Shown here: in pieces, positions 1 to 8,864 of the stretch
Numbering within the stretch: position 1 is the first letter of the stretch
Layout of the letters: each line of letters starts with the position of its first letter
Source: Dyadobacter sp. 50-39
GTDB taxonomy: Bacteria > Bacteroidota > Bacteroidia > Cytophagales > Spirosomataceae
Length of the DNA stretch: 64,000 nucleotides
Reading direction: 5' to 3'
Assembly (NCBI GenBank): GCA_001898145.1
Contig: MKSR01000029.1
Coordinates: 434,001-498,000 of the forward strand
Translations under genes and position numbers: made by a program
The notes under the pieces: model-generated
What the model was told of the DNA's origin: nothing
The model's input: the letters and a program-made list of their open reading frames with translations, nothing else
Database searches by the model: none

Positions 1-1118
1 TCAATTACGTAATCCATTCCCGCGACGTCTTTCCCGAGCGCACATTCCTGCCGGGTGCCCTGTATGCCCTTTTCCTGAACATTTCTTTTGACATGGGCAC
101 ATTATCCCCCATGCTGCTTGCCAATACCTTTCTGCTTTTTGCATTCGGGTCCATTGTCAAAATGCTGGTCAGGAGAGAGGTAACGACCCAGGTGTTTGAG
201 CTGGGGCTATACATTGGCATTGCCACATTGTTCTACCTGCCTGCCTCGCTGTTTATGATATGGGCGTTCCTGGCATTGCTGTTTTATACCGGTTCCACTT
301 TCCGTCACCACCTGCTCGGCCTGTTCGGTTCTATATTCCCGCTGCTGATGGTCGTCCTGTTTTTCTATCTCAATAATGGCATAGAAAGCCTCAACCGGAA
401 CCTGCTTACCTCGGTTTTTCAGGTAAAACAATACAACCTCAACGACTTTTCCTCCTTGCTGGCGTCGCTGGTGCTGCCGCTGGGCTTCGGGATCATGGGT
501 TTCATGCGGATCTTCACCACGCTGCGGTTTGTGAACTATCAGACGCGCATTCAGCAGGTAATGGCGCTGTGGTTTATCGCGGCGGTGTTCACGATCCCGC
601 TTATGCAGTTTCTGGCGCCGATGCAGTTTGTGATCTTCGTTCCGCCGGCCGCATTCTTTGCTACACATTACTTCCAGAGCTTCAAAAAGAACAGCTGGGC
701 CGATGAACTGCAATTCACGCTCATGGGCGCGATGATCGTTTTAATACAATATCAGGGATTGAGAGGCATATTGCCCGGGGTTGCGATGGGCAAGCTTGAA
801 AACCTGCGGGCAAAGCCGGCCAGCCTGCCGGAACAGATCCGGAACAAGCGCATTCTGGTGCTGGGGCAGAATTCAGGGGAGTATATCAATAATTTCACCG
901 CGACGCCGTACCTCAACTGGGAGCTGGCGAGCTACGATTTACAGAACCTCGACAATTTCGACAGCGTGATCCACGTCTACGATAATTTCCGAAAAGATCC
1001 GCCTGAATTCGTGATCGACAAGGTGAATATCATGCCGAAACTCCTGAACCGGGTTCCGGCATTGAAAAAGCAGTATATCCAGAGCCCCTGGAAAGGTATT
1101 TACCAAAGGGCTTACTAG
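1..1118 (+). CDS. DUF6427 family integral membrane protein (5' end outside window)
   Basis: The reading frame is open from the first bases of the window, so the start lies upstream and the internal ATG at 93 is not the true start. The visible part has many hydrophobic stretches (roughly eight or nine membrane segments up to codon ~240), followed by a soluble tail of about 120 residues ending in SPWKGIYQRAY. Sequence style (ANTFLLFAFGSIVKML, LFYLPASLF) matches the Bacteroidota DUF6427 family, which has no established function. The stop overlaps the convergent rpiB stop by four bases. Family assignment is from recognition of sequence style; the membrane topology is read directly. Confidence 0.75.
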   Translation, partial: NYVIHSRDVFPERTFLPGALYALFLNISFDMGTLSPMLLANTFLLFAFGSIVKMLVRREVTTQVFELGLYIGIATLFYLPASLFMIWAFLALLFYTGSTFRHHLLGLFGSIFPLLMVVLFFYLNNGIESLNRNLLTSVFQVKQYNLNDFSSLLASLVLPLGFGIMGFMRIFTTLRFVNYQTRIQQVMALWFIAAVFTIPLMQFLAPMQFVIFVPPAAFFATHYFQSFKKNSWADELQFTLMGAMIVLIQYQGLRGILPGVAMGKLENLRAKPASLPEQIRNKRILVLGQNSGEYINNFTATPYLNWELASYDLQNLDNFDSVIHVYDNFRKDPPEFVIDKVNIMPKLLNRVPALKKQYIQSPWKGIYQRAY

Positions 1119-1546
1119 CAGGAAATCTTATCGACGCGCGTCTGGTGACGGCCTCCTTCGAATTCAGTACTTAAAAATGCTTCCAGACCAGCCAATGCGG
1201 TTTCCAGCTCGATGAAGCGTACCGGAAAGCAAATCACATTCGCATCGTTATGCTGGCGTGCCAATGGAGCCAGGGGAACATCCCACACGAGCGCCGCCCG
1301 CACGCCCTGATGTTTGTTTGCAGTAATACACACGCCCTGCCCGCTTCCGCAAAGCAAAACGCCTTTTTCGAACTCCCCGCTTTCCACACCGCTCGCCACC
1401 GGGTGGGCAAAGTCGGCGTAATCTGCCGAGTCGGCGCTGTATGTCCCGAAATCCTTCACTTCGAAACCGTTGGTGGTAAGCCAGTCGATCACCGGTTGCT
1501 TGTAGGGGAAACCTGCGTGATCGGAGCCGATAGCAATTTTTCTCAT
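1115..1546 (-). CDS. rpiB: ribose 5-phosphate isomerase B (RpiB/LacAB family)
   Basis: Cytoplasmic sugar-phosphate isomerase interconverting ribose 5-phosphate and ribulose 5-phosphate in the non-oxidative pentose phosphate pathway. The 143-residue length is normal. The N-terminus IGSDHAGF places Asp9 and His10 at the phosphate/substrate site, Cys66 lies in LCGSGQGV (the catalytic base in the RpiB family), NK is at 77-78, and His99 is in RQHNDANV. All these match the family numbering. It is divergent from the LOG-family gene, and a TAACTTTG element about 85 bp upstream could be its -7 box. The C-terminal tail after residue 130 is not conserved. Confidence 0.93.
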   Translation of the reverse strand: MRKIAIGSDHAGFPYKQPVIDWLTTNGFEVKDFGTYSADSADYADFAHPVASGVESGEFEKGVLLCGSGQGVCITANKHQGVRAALVWDVPLAPLARQHNDANVICFPVRFIELETALAGLEAFLSTEFEGGRHQTRVDKISC

Positions 1547-1628
1547 TACTTTTTTGTTAATTACAGCCCACCGCTCGGTACTGACAGCGGACGTGGTGAA
1601 AAGTTTTTTATTATTGGTGTTAATGGTG

Positions 1629-1660
1629 CAAAGTTACCATTATACTTATCAACAACTCAA
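1629..1660 (-). promoter_or_regulatory. putative Bacteroidota promoter of rpiB
   Basis: On the minus strand TAACTTTG (1629-1636) fits the TAnnTTTG -7 consensus. TTGA lies 20 bases upstream and is a weak -33 match. The predicted 5' leader would be about 75 nt. Only the -7 element is convincing. Confidence 0.4.
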
Positions 1661-1673
1661 TGGATTTCTAAAT

Positions 1674-2444
1674 ATGAGTGAAGAAGTAAAACCTACCAAT
1701 GCAGAATTAGTGGACGTTTCTCTCCTCAACCCGGCGGTCCCGGAAGATGAGAAAAGGATCAAGGAGGCGTTTGAAGACCGCAACTGGAACGAAATCAAGA
1801 GTGCCGACTCATGGGTTGTATTCAAGGTAATGGCCGAATTCGTGGAAGGATTTGACAAACTGGCCAAAATAGGCCCGTGCGTGTCCATTTTCGGTTCTGC
1901 CCGTACATTGCCCGACAACCCTCACTATAAAACCGCGGAAGATATTGCGGCGAAACTGGTACGACATGGTTACGGCGTCATCACAGGCGGCGGGCCGGGT
2001 ATTATGGAAGCTGGTAACAAAGGTGCCTTCGAACAAGGCGGAAAATCGGTCGGGCTGAATATCAAGCTGCCTTTCGAACAGCATAGCAACATCTACATCG
2101 ACCACGACAAGAGCATTAATTTCGACTTTTTCTTTGTCCGCAAAGTGATGTTTGTCAAGTACTCGCAGGGCTTCATCGTCATGCCGGGCGGTTTCGGCAC
2201 CCTCGACGAGCTTTTCGAGGCGATGACATTGATCCAGACCAAAAAAATCGGCCGTTTCCCGATCGTGCTGGTGGGTACCGCCTACTGGTCGGGACTGATC
2301 GACTGGATCAAGGGCACCATGCAGAGCGAGCGCAACATCAATCCGGAAGATCTTAAACTGATCAGCCTGGTGGACACGCCCGACGAAGCCGTCAAAGTGA
2401 TCGACACATTCTATTCGAAATACCTGCTGAAACCGAACTTCTAG
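1674..2444 (+). CDS. TIGR00730/LOG family Rossmann-fold protein
   Basis: A soluble 256-residue Rossmann-fold protein of the LOG (lysine decarboxylase-like) family. Some members act as cytokinin-activating or nucleotide 5'-monophosphate phosphoribohydrolases; the bacterial function here is not proven. Diagnostic motifs are GGGPGIMEA at 105-113 and PGGFGTLDE at 171-179, the nucleotide/catalytic signature. The frame is open back to 1554, but those first 40 codons are hydrophobic, AT-rich and lie in the divergent promoter region, so ATG 1674 (MSEEVKP) is preferred. A strong hairpin terminator follows the stop. Confidence 0.88.
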   Translation: MSEEVKPTNAELVDVSLLNPAVPEDEKRIKEAFEDRNWNEIKSADSWVVFKVMAEFVEGFDKLAKIGPCVSIFGSARTLPDNPHYKTAEDIAAKLVRHGYGVITGGGPGIMEAGNKGAFEQGGKSVGLNIKLPFEQHSNIYIDHDKSINFDFFFVRKVMFVKYSQGFIVMPGGFGTLDELFEAMTLIQTKKIGRFPIVLVGTAYWSGLIDWIKGTMQSERNINPEDLKLISLVDTPDEAVKVIDTFYSKYLLKPNF

Positions 2445-2480
2445 CACCGATCTGCTGATTCCAACGGGGTTCTCCAAACC

Positions 2481-2520
2481 GGGCCATACCATCAGAACGA
2501 GAGGTATGGCCCTATTTTTT
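2481..2520 (+). terminator. rho-independent terminator after the LOG-family gene
   Basis: Perfect 10-bp stem GGGCCATACC (2481-2490) / GGTATGGCCC (2503-2512), 12-nt loop, then TATTTTTT. It overlaps the last codons of the convergent helix-hairpin-helix gene. Confidence 0.85.
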
Positions 2521-3454
2521 GTATCGTCGCATCATCCAGCACTTTCACATTCCGCAATTCATCCAGCGAACGGAAAGGGCCGTGCTCCGTGCGGTAACGG
2601 ATCAGCACCTGCACCTGTTTTCGATTTCTTAAATAAGGATGGCGGCCCAGTTCCTCGATCGCAGCAACATTGATACTGATCTTTCTGACGCCGCTCAAAA
2701 CTTTTGCGTAGCGTTTCAGCTCCGACAATGCCAACGAATCCAGCCCGTACACTTCCTGGAACTGGTCGGGCGAGTGAAAACCACCTAGCCCGTCGCGGAA
2801 TTTCAGGATGCGCGTAGCCAGTTTGCTGCCGATTCCTTTCAGCCGGATGAGCGCCGTGGTGTCGCATTGGTTAATGTCAAATGCCTGAATGCCTTGCCTG
2901 ACTTCCCGCCGGGCGGCGGCATTCGGGTAAGTGCGGGAAGAATTGTTTTGTCCGGCTGCAAAAGCCTGTTTCTGATCCGGAATTACAATATACTTTTCCA
3001 AACGCACATACAAATCTGGTGGAAAATCATAGATCTTCTTCAAATCTTCTTTCTGCCGGAACCTTCCGCCCTTGCCCCTGAATTTTTCAATGCGCCGCGC
3101 AATGAAAGCCGGAATGCCCACCTCCGTCAGTTCACGGACGGAAGCCGCATTCGGGTCGAAATTGACGCGTTTAATCTGATCGGGATTGAATGCCGCCGGC
3201 TCTTTGGGAGCATACTGTCTGCGAGACCACCCTTTGTTTGCCTGCTGTTTTTCCAAAAGCAATGCAATGCTGTCCAGCACTTTCCGCTCGGGCGGGGGGG
3301 TATCGACGGGAATTTGCGGTAAAATCCAGCGCCGGAAAAGGAATGGCGTCCAGACGATCACGACACAGCACACCATCATCGCCAACGCGCCACGGGCCTC
3401 TTTCCGGGATATTCCAAAGAAATCCTGCAAGGCATTTAACACTCTCTGATACAT
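2492..3454 (-). CDS. ComEA-like helix-hairpin-helix protein with N-terminal membrane anchor
   Basis: A 320-residue protein with one membrane segment at about 23-41 (GALAMMVCCVVIVWTPFLF), a basic low-complexity linker, and three helix-hairpin-helix units at roughly 104-145, 195-240 and 262-320. The second has the clearest core (LIRLKGIGSKLATRI). Such repeats bind DNA non-specifically; in ComEA they sit on the outer face of the inner membrane and take part in DNA uptake. Bacteroidota often carry such three-unit versions, and their role is uncertain. The gene stands alone, convergent with the LOG gene, with no competence genes nearby. Confidence 0.85.
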   Translation of the reverse strand: MYQRVLNALQDFFGISRKEARGALAMMVCCVVIVWTPFLFRRWILPQIPVDTPPPERKVLDSIALLLEKQQANKGWSRRQYAPKEPAAFNPDQIKRVNFDPNAASVRELTEVGIPAFIARRIEKFRGKGGRFRQKEDLKKIYDFPPDLYVRLEKYIVIPDQKQAFAAGQNNSSRTYPNAAARREVRQGIQAFDINQCDTTALIRLKGIGSKLATRILKFRDGLGGFHSPDQFQEVYGLDSLALSELKRYAKVLSGVRKISINVAAIEELGRHPYLRNRKQVQVLIRYRTEHGPFRSLDELRNVKVLDDATIQKIGPYLSF

Positions 3455-3507
3455 ACGTCCGGGATTTGTTTTCCTTTTTACGTGGTATCACGCTTTTGGT
3501 AACAGGT

Positions 3508-3550
3508 TTAAAAACACAAATGAGCAGACGGTAAACCGCCTGCCCATTTG
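3508..3550 (-). terminator. terminator after the DUF4097 gene
   Basis: On the minus strand the 15-bp stem CAAATGGGCAGGCGG / CCGTCTGCTCATTTG (two G:U pairs), loop TTTA, is followed by TGTTTTTAAA. It lies 20 bp beyond the stop at 3571. Confidence 0.78.
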
Positions 3551-3570
3551 AGCCTTACTGAAATATAGAT

Positions 3571-4614
3571 CTACTGGTTTACGTAAACACCGCCTGCGCT
3601 GGCCGATAGTGTTACCGGAACGCCCCCGCCATTCATTTTCCCCTGAACGCGGTCTTTTTCCGCCGAGCCATCGAAGTTTTTGAGCGGTATCGCCACCCTG
3701 TTGCCTTTCAGGTTCAGGTCGACACCTTTATCGAGCGGCATGGTCACGCGCACGCTGCCTGCGGATGTAGACAGGTCGACATATTTGCCCAGCGATTTCA
3801 ATTCCAGCTCGATGCTGCCTGCACTTGTATTGGCGCGCACGCTGCCCGATACATCGGCCAACCTTACCGAACCGCCCGAAGTACCGGCATCGAGCGAACC
3901 GTCTACGCCTTCGCCGCGAATGCTTCCTCCGCTGGTATGCGCCATGATATCGCCGTTCAGCCTGTTCAGTTCAATGCTTCCACCGGATGTTCTGAGCTCG
4001 ATTTTCCCCTTCAATTCATGGGCCTTGATACTGCCTCCGCTGGTATGCAGGTTAATTTCCTTGCTGCAACGGGCGACATCGATGCTACCGCCCGAAGTAC
4101 GTCCCTGAATTACGCCGTCGAGGTCATCGATTTTGAGGCTGCCTCCGCTGGTGGAGAAGTTTTGCGAACCTGTCAGCGAAGCGATTTTAATGCTGCCGCC
4201 GCTCGTTTTGAGATTGGTCGCCACATTACGCGGCGCCATTACTTTGAATGCGATGGAAATGTTTCTTTTCTCGTTCCATTGCAGGTTGCTCTTCCTCTTG
4301 GCCGTAGCAATCACCTTGCTTCCTTCGGCACCGATCAGGATGTCGTAATCTTCCAGGCGGTCTTCAATTTCTTCCTTGGTGAGATCTTTGTTCCCGTTCC
4401 AGCCGTTGCTCCGCACGTACATTTCTACTTTAAAACCATCGGATTGCCCACCCGTTACCGAGATCGAACCGCCCGAAGTTTCTACCTGCAATTCTTTAAG
4501 GGATGAGCTGTTGAAGCTTTTTGTTACGTAAGGTTTGTCGTCATCGCCTTGTGCACACGCGCTTACGAAGCAAAGCGCGGACAGGACGAAAGTTAGTAAT
4601 TGTTTAATTTTCAT
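3571..4614 (-). CDS. DUF4097 adhesin-like beta-repeat lipoprotein
   Basis: 347 residues from ATG 4614, chosen because it gives a clean export signal MKIKQLLTFVLSALCFVSAC with a lipobox-like cysteine at 20; the frame is open 21 codons further but without a signal. From about residue 45 on, the protein is built from about ten copies of a ~20-residue beta-strand repeat carrying TSGGSI/TSGGSV, the last ones drifting to TSAGS. This is the DUF4097 pattern, predicted to form an elongated right-handed beta-helix at the cell surface or in the periplasm. The function is unknown. It is divergent from the small gene at 4736 and ends in a hairpin terminator. Confidence 0.85.
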   Translation of the reverse strand: MKIKQLLTFVLSALCFVSACAQGDDDKPYVTKSFNSSSLKELQVETSGGSISVTGGQSDGFKVEMYVRSNGWNGNKDLTKEEIEDRLEDYDILIGAEGSKVIATAKRKSNLQWNEKRNISIAFKVMAPRNVATNLKTSGGSIKIASLTGSQNFSTSGGSLKIDDLDGVIQGRTSGGSIDVARCSKEINLHTSGGSIKAHELKGKIELRTSGGSIELNRLNGDIMAHTSGGSIRGEGVDGSLDAGTSGGSVRLADVSGSVRANTSAGSIELELKSLGKYVDLSTSAGSVRVTMPLDKGVDLNLKGNRVAIPLKNFDGSAEKDRVQGKMNGGGVPVTLSASAGGVYVNQ

Positions 4615-4735
4615 GGGATTCTGTGATTTGTTTGGTGAATGATGTAAAATCTCGGCCCCAGGTTGCACCACGTGCATTTAAAACTTGGACTCAGGTACAG
4701 TTTTTGCTCACTACGATTCAAAATCAGCCAATATC

Positions 4736-4981
4736 ATGAAAACATATCGCGTAAAGGCCGTCCGGGAATCCGAACAACAACTAGTGCTGGAAATCCTGCA
4801 AAACCTGCAAAGGAAAGGAACGATCGTATTTGAAGAAGAGCGACCCGTCGAAATGCACGAAAGCGCAGGCTCTAAAGCAGCTGCACCTGCCACGGACGAG
4901 CAGGTGCAGGAGATTATTGATGAAGCGGAGTTGATTCCTTATTATTCCGAACAGGAGGCCAAAAATATCCTCCATTTATAG
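4736..4981 (+). CDS. small hypothetical protein, 81 aa
   Basis: Not recognised. The ATG at 4736 (MKTYRVKAVRESEQQL) is preferred to the upstream ATG at 4685. The protein is acidic and probably alpha-helical (EILQNLQRKGTIVFEEE, then EQVQEIIDEAEL), with no membrane segment. Its size and amphipathic character resemble small antitoxin-like or regulatory proteins, but no toxin gene is adjacent. The downstream gene is convergent, with only 4 bp between stops. Confidence 0.6.
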   Translation: MKTYRVKAVRESEQQLVLEILQNLQRKGTIVFEEERPVEMHESAGSKAAAPATDEQVQEIIDEAELIPYYSEQEAKNILHL

Positions 4982-4985
4982 CGGA

Positions 4986-5342
4986 TTACTTTTTGTGAAT
5001 TTCTACAACTTTGATTTCGTCGTACGTCGCCGTACGGCCCCAGCCGCATTGTACTGTACTCTTGGCGCCGGTGAGCGTATATTTTAGGCGCACCGGGGTG
5101 AAGCTGTAATAGTCTTCAATCTTGCCCAGTTCCTTGTCGATTTTCGGGCGGGACTCCTCGCTGGGAAGCAGCGAAGTAGTCGAATCCTTTGAAGTAATAC
5201 TGAAATGCCATGAGCAACCGTCGGTAGCTAGCATGTTGGTCCAGGTAGCATCTACCTCGTAAACCTGTGCATTCACATCGTCACTGTCCTCGTGGCAGCC
5301 TATCCAGGCCAGCAAACCGAACAAAACAATCAGGACTTTCAT
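4986..5342 (-). CDS. hypothetical lipoprotein, 118 aa
   Basis: The N-terminus MKVLIVLFGLLAWIGC is a short lipoprotein signal with the lipidated cysteine at 16. The mature part starts with an acidic stretch HEDSDD, typical of surface-exposed Bacteroidota lipoproteins, and is then beta-rich (VEVDATWTNM type strands). There are no recognised domains. It lies downstream of the GH1 gene on the same strand with a 62-bp gap, so it could be cotranscribed with it. Confidence 0.65.
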   Translation of the reverse strand: MKVLIVLFGLLAWIGCHEDSDDVNAQVYEVDATWTNMLATDGCSWHFSITSKDSTTSLLPSEESRPKIDKELGKIEDYYSFTPVRLKYTLTGAKSTVQCGWGRTATYDEIKVVEIHKK

Positions 5343-5404
5343 CGTTAAGGGATTTTAGATATGCTGGGGAGACACAGCCTTTTCCAAATTAGTTGGAAAC
5401 GACG

Positions 5405-6808
5405 CTATACTTCCTGCTTTTTAAGAAATCCGGCAAACCACTTCCCCGATTCCTTCACCGTACGTTCCTGGGTCTGAAAATCCACAAATACCAGGCCAAA
5501 GCGGGCCGAGTACCCGTGCGCCCATTCAAAATTATCGAGCAACGTCCAGGCGAAATAGCCGGTAACATTCACTCCTTCATTTTTGGCATGGAGGACAGCT
5601 TGGAGATACGCCTGGTAATAGGCCCTACGGGCTTGGTCATCTACTTTTCCATCCACTAACCTGTCCTTGAATGCCGCACCATTTTCAGTGATGACCAGTT
5701 CGCGGACACCCGGGTAGCGTTGGAATTGCTTTAATATTTCATACATGCCCGAGGGGCTGATCTCCCACCCCAGGCCGGTGGTAGCGACGTTTCTCAGCGT
5801 AGCGGGGACTTCCTTCAGCCACATCACCAGTGCCAGGTAAGAGTGCTGCACCACCACACTGAAGTAGTTCTGCAAGCCCCAGAAATCAAAATCGAATTTC
5901 AGCTTCTCCCGGTCGCCTTCGCGCATGAACCTTTTAATATTGGACAAAAAAGGAAATGCGTCTTTGGGGTATCCCATGCCCAGCGCCGGCTCTATAAAAA
6001 GCCGGTTCATAAGCGCATCCGCCCTCCTCGCCGCACGCACATCTGCCGCACTCCGGCTATTGGGCACCACATAGGAGCACGAAATGGCGTTGCCGATGCG
6101 CGCACCGGGCAACAGCCGCCGCAGCACCCGTCCGCCTTCCGCCTGGCTCAGTGCCAGATGGTGCACTACCGGCAGAAAATTATGGATGCCTTTGTTTCCG
6201 GGCGCATGCTCACCGGTCGTGTAGCCCAGGCCGGCCACAGCCATAGGTTCATTCAGCACAATCCAATGCTGCACCCTGTCCCCGAAGGCGTTGGCGCATA
6301 CGGCGGTATACTCAGCAAACCAGTCCACGATGCGCCGGTTTTTCCAGCCTCCCGATTTTTCCAACGCTTGCGGCAAATCCCAGTGGTACAATGTAATCCA
6401 GGGCTCGATGCCTAGTGTAATGCATTGGTCGATCAGGCGATTATAGTAGTCGATCCCCGCCTGGTTCACACGCCCGTGGCCTTCGGGCAGTATGCGTGAC
6501 CATGAAATCGAAAAGCGGAACTGCTCAAAACCCAGCTCTTTGACCAGCCCCAGGTCTTGCTCATAAAGATTGTAGAAGTCACAGGCATACCGTGCGTGGT
6601 CGCCATTGCGGATCTTGCCTTTTTTTCGGGCAAAAACATCCCAGACACAATCGCTCCGGCCATCGTCATGTACAGCGCCTTCGATCTGGTAGGCCGCCGT
6701 GGCCACGCCCCATTTGAAATCACTTCCAAAGTCCTCACGCGACAATGGGGCCTCCGTGGCTGGCTTACCCGTTCCTTCCTTTATATGTTGGTCAATCACT
6801 GTTGTCAA
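5405..6808 (-). CDS. glycoside hydrolase family 1 beta-glucosidase
   Basis: A 467-residue (beta/alpha)8 retaining beta-glycosidase. FKWGVATAAYQIEGA at 31-45 is the family N-terminal signature, TLYHWDLPQALE at 139-150 forms part of the substrate pocket, LNEPMA holds the acid/base Glu187, and LVITENGAAF holds the nucleophile Glu375. There is no signal peptide, so the enzyme is cytoplasmic and probably cleaves beta-linked disaccharides after uptake. No ATG fits: the frame opens with TTG at 6808 (or GTG at 6799) and an in-frame stop lies just upstream at 6821-6823. It follows the carbohydrate-binding T9SS gene but is separated from it by a strong terminator. Confidence 0.95.
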   Translation of the reverse strand: MTTVIDQHIKEGTGKPATEAPLSREDFGSDFKWGVATAAYQIEGAVHDDGRSDCVWDVFARKKGKIRNGDHARYACDFYNLYEQDLGLVKELGFEQFRFSISWSRILPEGHGRVNQAGIDYYNRLIDQCITLGIEPWITLYHWDLPQALEKSGGWKNRRIVDWFAEYTAVCANAFGDRVQHWIVLNEPMAVAGLGYTTGEHAPGNKGIHNFLPVVHHLALSQAEGGRVLRRLLPGARIGNAISCSYVVPNSRSAADVRAARRADALMNRLFIEPALGMGYPKDAFPFLSNIKRFMREGDREKLKFDFDFWGLQNYFSVVVQHSYLALVMWLKEVPATLRNVATTGLGWEISPSGMYEILKQFQRYPGVRELVITENGAAFKDRLVDGKVDDQARRAYYQAYLQAVLHAKNEGVNVTGYFAWTLLDNFEWAHGYSARFGLVFVDFQTQERTVKESGKWFAGFLKKQEV

Positions 6809-6837
6809 GCCAGTACCGGTTACTTTTTACGAAAGTT

Positions 6838-6880
6838 AAAACAAAAACCCTTCGTCCCGGAATAGAGGACGAAGGGTTTT
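6838..6880 (-). terminator. terminator after the T9SS carbohydrate-binding protein gene
   Basis: Perfect 14-bp stem AAAACCCTTCGTCC (6844-6857) / GGACGAAGGGTTTT (6867-6880) with a 9-nt loop. Read on the minus strand it is followed by TGTTTTAAC. Confidence 0.82.
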
Positions 6881-6908
6881 CAAGATTACCGAAACGGTTG
6901 GCCCAGGC

Positions 6909-8864
6909 CTATCTTACGATCAGGAGCTTGCGCATCAGCGGACCATTGTTGATTTTCACATAGTAAGTTCCCTGCGACAACTTCGTCAGGTCTACTTCGC
7001 TCGCCGAATCCGGTGCCGTGTTCAGTACCAATGCACCGGTTTGCGCATAAACCTTCACATTGGTGATTTGCTGGTTGCTGCTCACCCTGATACGGTCGAC
7101 GGTCGGGTTAGGAAAGACATTCAACTGCTCCTGGCCGTCAAAAGTGAGGCTCTTGATCGCGCTGTAAGCGAATGTCTGGTCCAGATCCACCATTTTTAAC
7201 CGGTAGAGGTTCACAGCCATTGGATTAGTGTGGGTATAGCTATATGTTTCGAGTTCCTTGCTCTCGCCTTTCGCTTCGATTTGTGTAAGCACTGCCCAGT
7301 TCTTGCCATCCTGGCTGTGCTGCACTTCGAAATAGGCCGAATTACTTTCCAGGGTTGTGGCCCATGCCAACTGCGCTACTCCTCCTTCTTTTCTGGCAGA
7401 GAATGCCGACAGCGTTACCGGCAATGGCGGTCCGGAGAAAGTGAGGCATGCGTTATCGACCAGGAGACTGTTTCCGTTGGACGAGAGCAGCACCCGCACA
7501 TATCGGGTACCGGCAGGAACAGTCCCCGTAAGGGTATATTTTTCAAGCCCCCATGTTCCGCTATTCAGCGCTTTGGTTACGTCTTTGGTGATCTGGCCCA
7601 GCTCCGCCTGTGCCTCGCTCAGGAACACGAGCTGAATTTTCTGGCTGTTGGCCGAGCTGTATGCGGCATAGATCGTGAGGCTAACCTGGTTTCCGGTAGT
7701 GGTCTGCAACTCCACGTCCTGCCAGAATTTGCCTGCCCCGCTGAGTTTCGCACCATTCACACCGCACACGGCATAAGTAGGCTCCACGGTCAATGTACCT
7801 GTCACATTCCAGTTGTTGGTACCGTTTTCAAAGCTTGGGTTTTGCAGGGTGTTGCCATTACAGTCCTGGCAGATAGCCGGCTCGGTGATTTTCGTGCAAA
7901 TAGCGTCCACTTTGAAATAATCGCCCGACGAATAGAGCGAAAAGCGCACTTTAACAGCACCCGCGGGAGCAGTTGCTGAAATAGAGAACTGTTTAAGCTT
8001 GCTGTCCACTACTTTGTAGTTCATATCCACAACCGCGTCGCCGGAATTGATCTTATTTCCGGCACCGTCGTAGAAGGTAAGCTTAAACTGGTGGGTCTCG
8101 CCTGTGTTGTGGGTTCCCCCATATGCGGTTACTTCCACTTTTGCTCCGGCCACAAGGTTAATATCCTGCCATACCGATCCCGAACCGGTGATCAGGCCGT
8201 TTTTGCTGCCGCACATTTCGTATGCGTCGTCGGTGCCGAAATTGGTCCCGTTCGACTTCGACCAGAAATTGATCCCGTCTTCGAAGCTCGCATTTTTGAT
8301 ATATTGATTCGAATTCACGCAGTCGCAGTCAACCGGATTTGCGGGAGGCGTCACTTTCATGCACGCCGCATCGACTTTGAAATAGTTGCCGCTTGAATAA
8401 AGCAGGAAGCGGACTTTGGCAGTATTAGCCGGCGCTGTCGCCGACATCGTGTAGAGTTGCAGCTGGTGGCCGCTGCCTACTTCGAAATTCATCGACTTCA
8501 CGATCGCATCGCCGATCTGATTGCCGGAAGCATTGTAAAAGATCAGCTTGAACTGGTGCGTCTCATCGTTATTGTGCGTCCCACCATATACGCTGAGGTT
8601 GATCTGACTTCCGGCTTCCACGCTCACATCCTGCCAAACGGAGCCAGAGCCGGTGATCAAACCATTGTTGCTGCCGCACATTTCGTATGCGTCGTCGGTA
8701 CCGAATTTGGTCCCAGAGGAAGTTGACCAGCCGGTAGTACCATTTTCGAAGCTGGCGTTGGTCAGGACGTTGTTATCGCAACCGCAGTTGTTTGTGGCAT
8801 CCGCTCGCAAAGCGACGCCCACATTTAGTAGTAAAAGAAAGAACAGGAACGTAAAGTTTCTCAT
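6909..8864 (-). CDS. secreted protein with three carbohydrate-binding-like modules and T9SS sorting domain
   Basis: A 651-residue protein with an N-terminal signal peptide (1 to about 24). Three tandem jelly-roll-like modules follow, at about 27-175, 180-328 and 333-476, each opening with a Cys pair and NASFENGT/NPSFENGT, then a WQD strand and a closing VDAAC/VDNAC strand. Modules 1 and 2 are near copies (both contain FGTDDAYEMCGS and LITGSGSVWQD), so this is a recent duplication; module 3 has diverged. The pattern resembles CBM4/9-type galactose-binding folds. Residues 481-575 (LPVTLSAFSARKEGG) are the linker domain common in T9SS cargo, and 580-651 (VFPNPTVDRI to RKLLIVR) is the type A sorting domain. 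It is probably exported through the type IX system and anchored or released. There is no catalytic domain. Confidence 0.88.
   Translation of the reverse strand: MRNFTFLFFLLLLNVGVALRADATNNCGCDNNVLTNASFENGTTGWSTSSGTKFGTDDAYEMCGSNNGLITGSGSVWQDVSVEAGSQINLSVYGGTHNNDETHQFKLIFYNASGNQIGDAIVKSMNFEVGSGHQLQLYTMSATAPANTAKVRFLLYSSGNYFKVDAACMKVTPPANPVDCDCVNSNQYIKNASFEDGINFWSKSNGTNFGTDDAYEMCGSKNGLITGSGSVWQDINLVAGAKVEVTAYGGTHNTGETHQFKLTFYDGAGNKINSGDAVVDMNYKVVDSKLKQFSISATAPAGAVKVRFSLYSSGDYFKVDAICTKITEPAICQDCNGNTLQNPSFENGTNNWNVTGTLTVEPTYAVCGVNGAKLSGAGKFWQDVELQTTTGNQVSLTIYAAYSSANSQKIQLVFLSEAQAELGQITKDVTKALNSGTWGLEKYTLTGTVPAGTRYVRVLLSSNGNSLLVDNACLTFSGPPLPVTLSAFSARKEGGVAQLAWATTLESNSAYFEVQHSQDGKNWAVLTQIEAKGESKELETYSYTHTNPMAVNLYRLKMVDLDQTFAYSAIKSLTFDGQEQLNVFPNPTVDRIRVSSNQQITNVKVYAQTGALVLNTAPDSASEVDLTKLSQGTYYVKINNGPLMRKLLIVR

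Noticed and set aside
207-713. Long minus-strand open frame opposite the DUF6427 gene
   Set aside because: Its product is rich in Arg, His and Gln and has no domain; it mirrors a membrane-protein gene on the other strand, a usual artefact.
5384-5401. Inverted repeat TTTCCAA/TTGGAAA between the GH1 and lipoprotein genes
   Set aside because: Only seven AT-rich pairs and no T-tract; too weak for a terminator or operator call.
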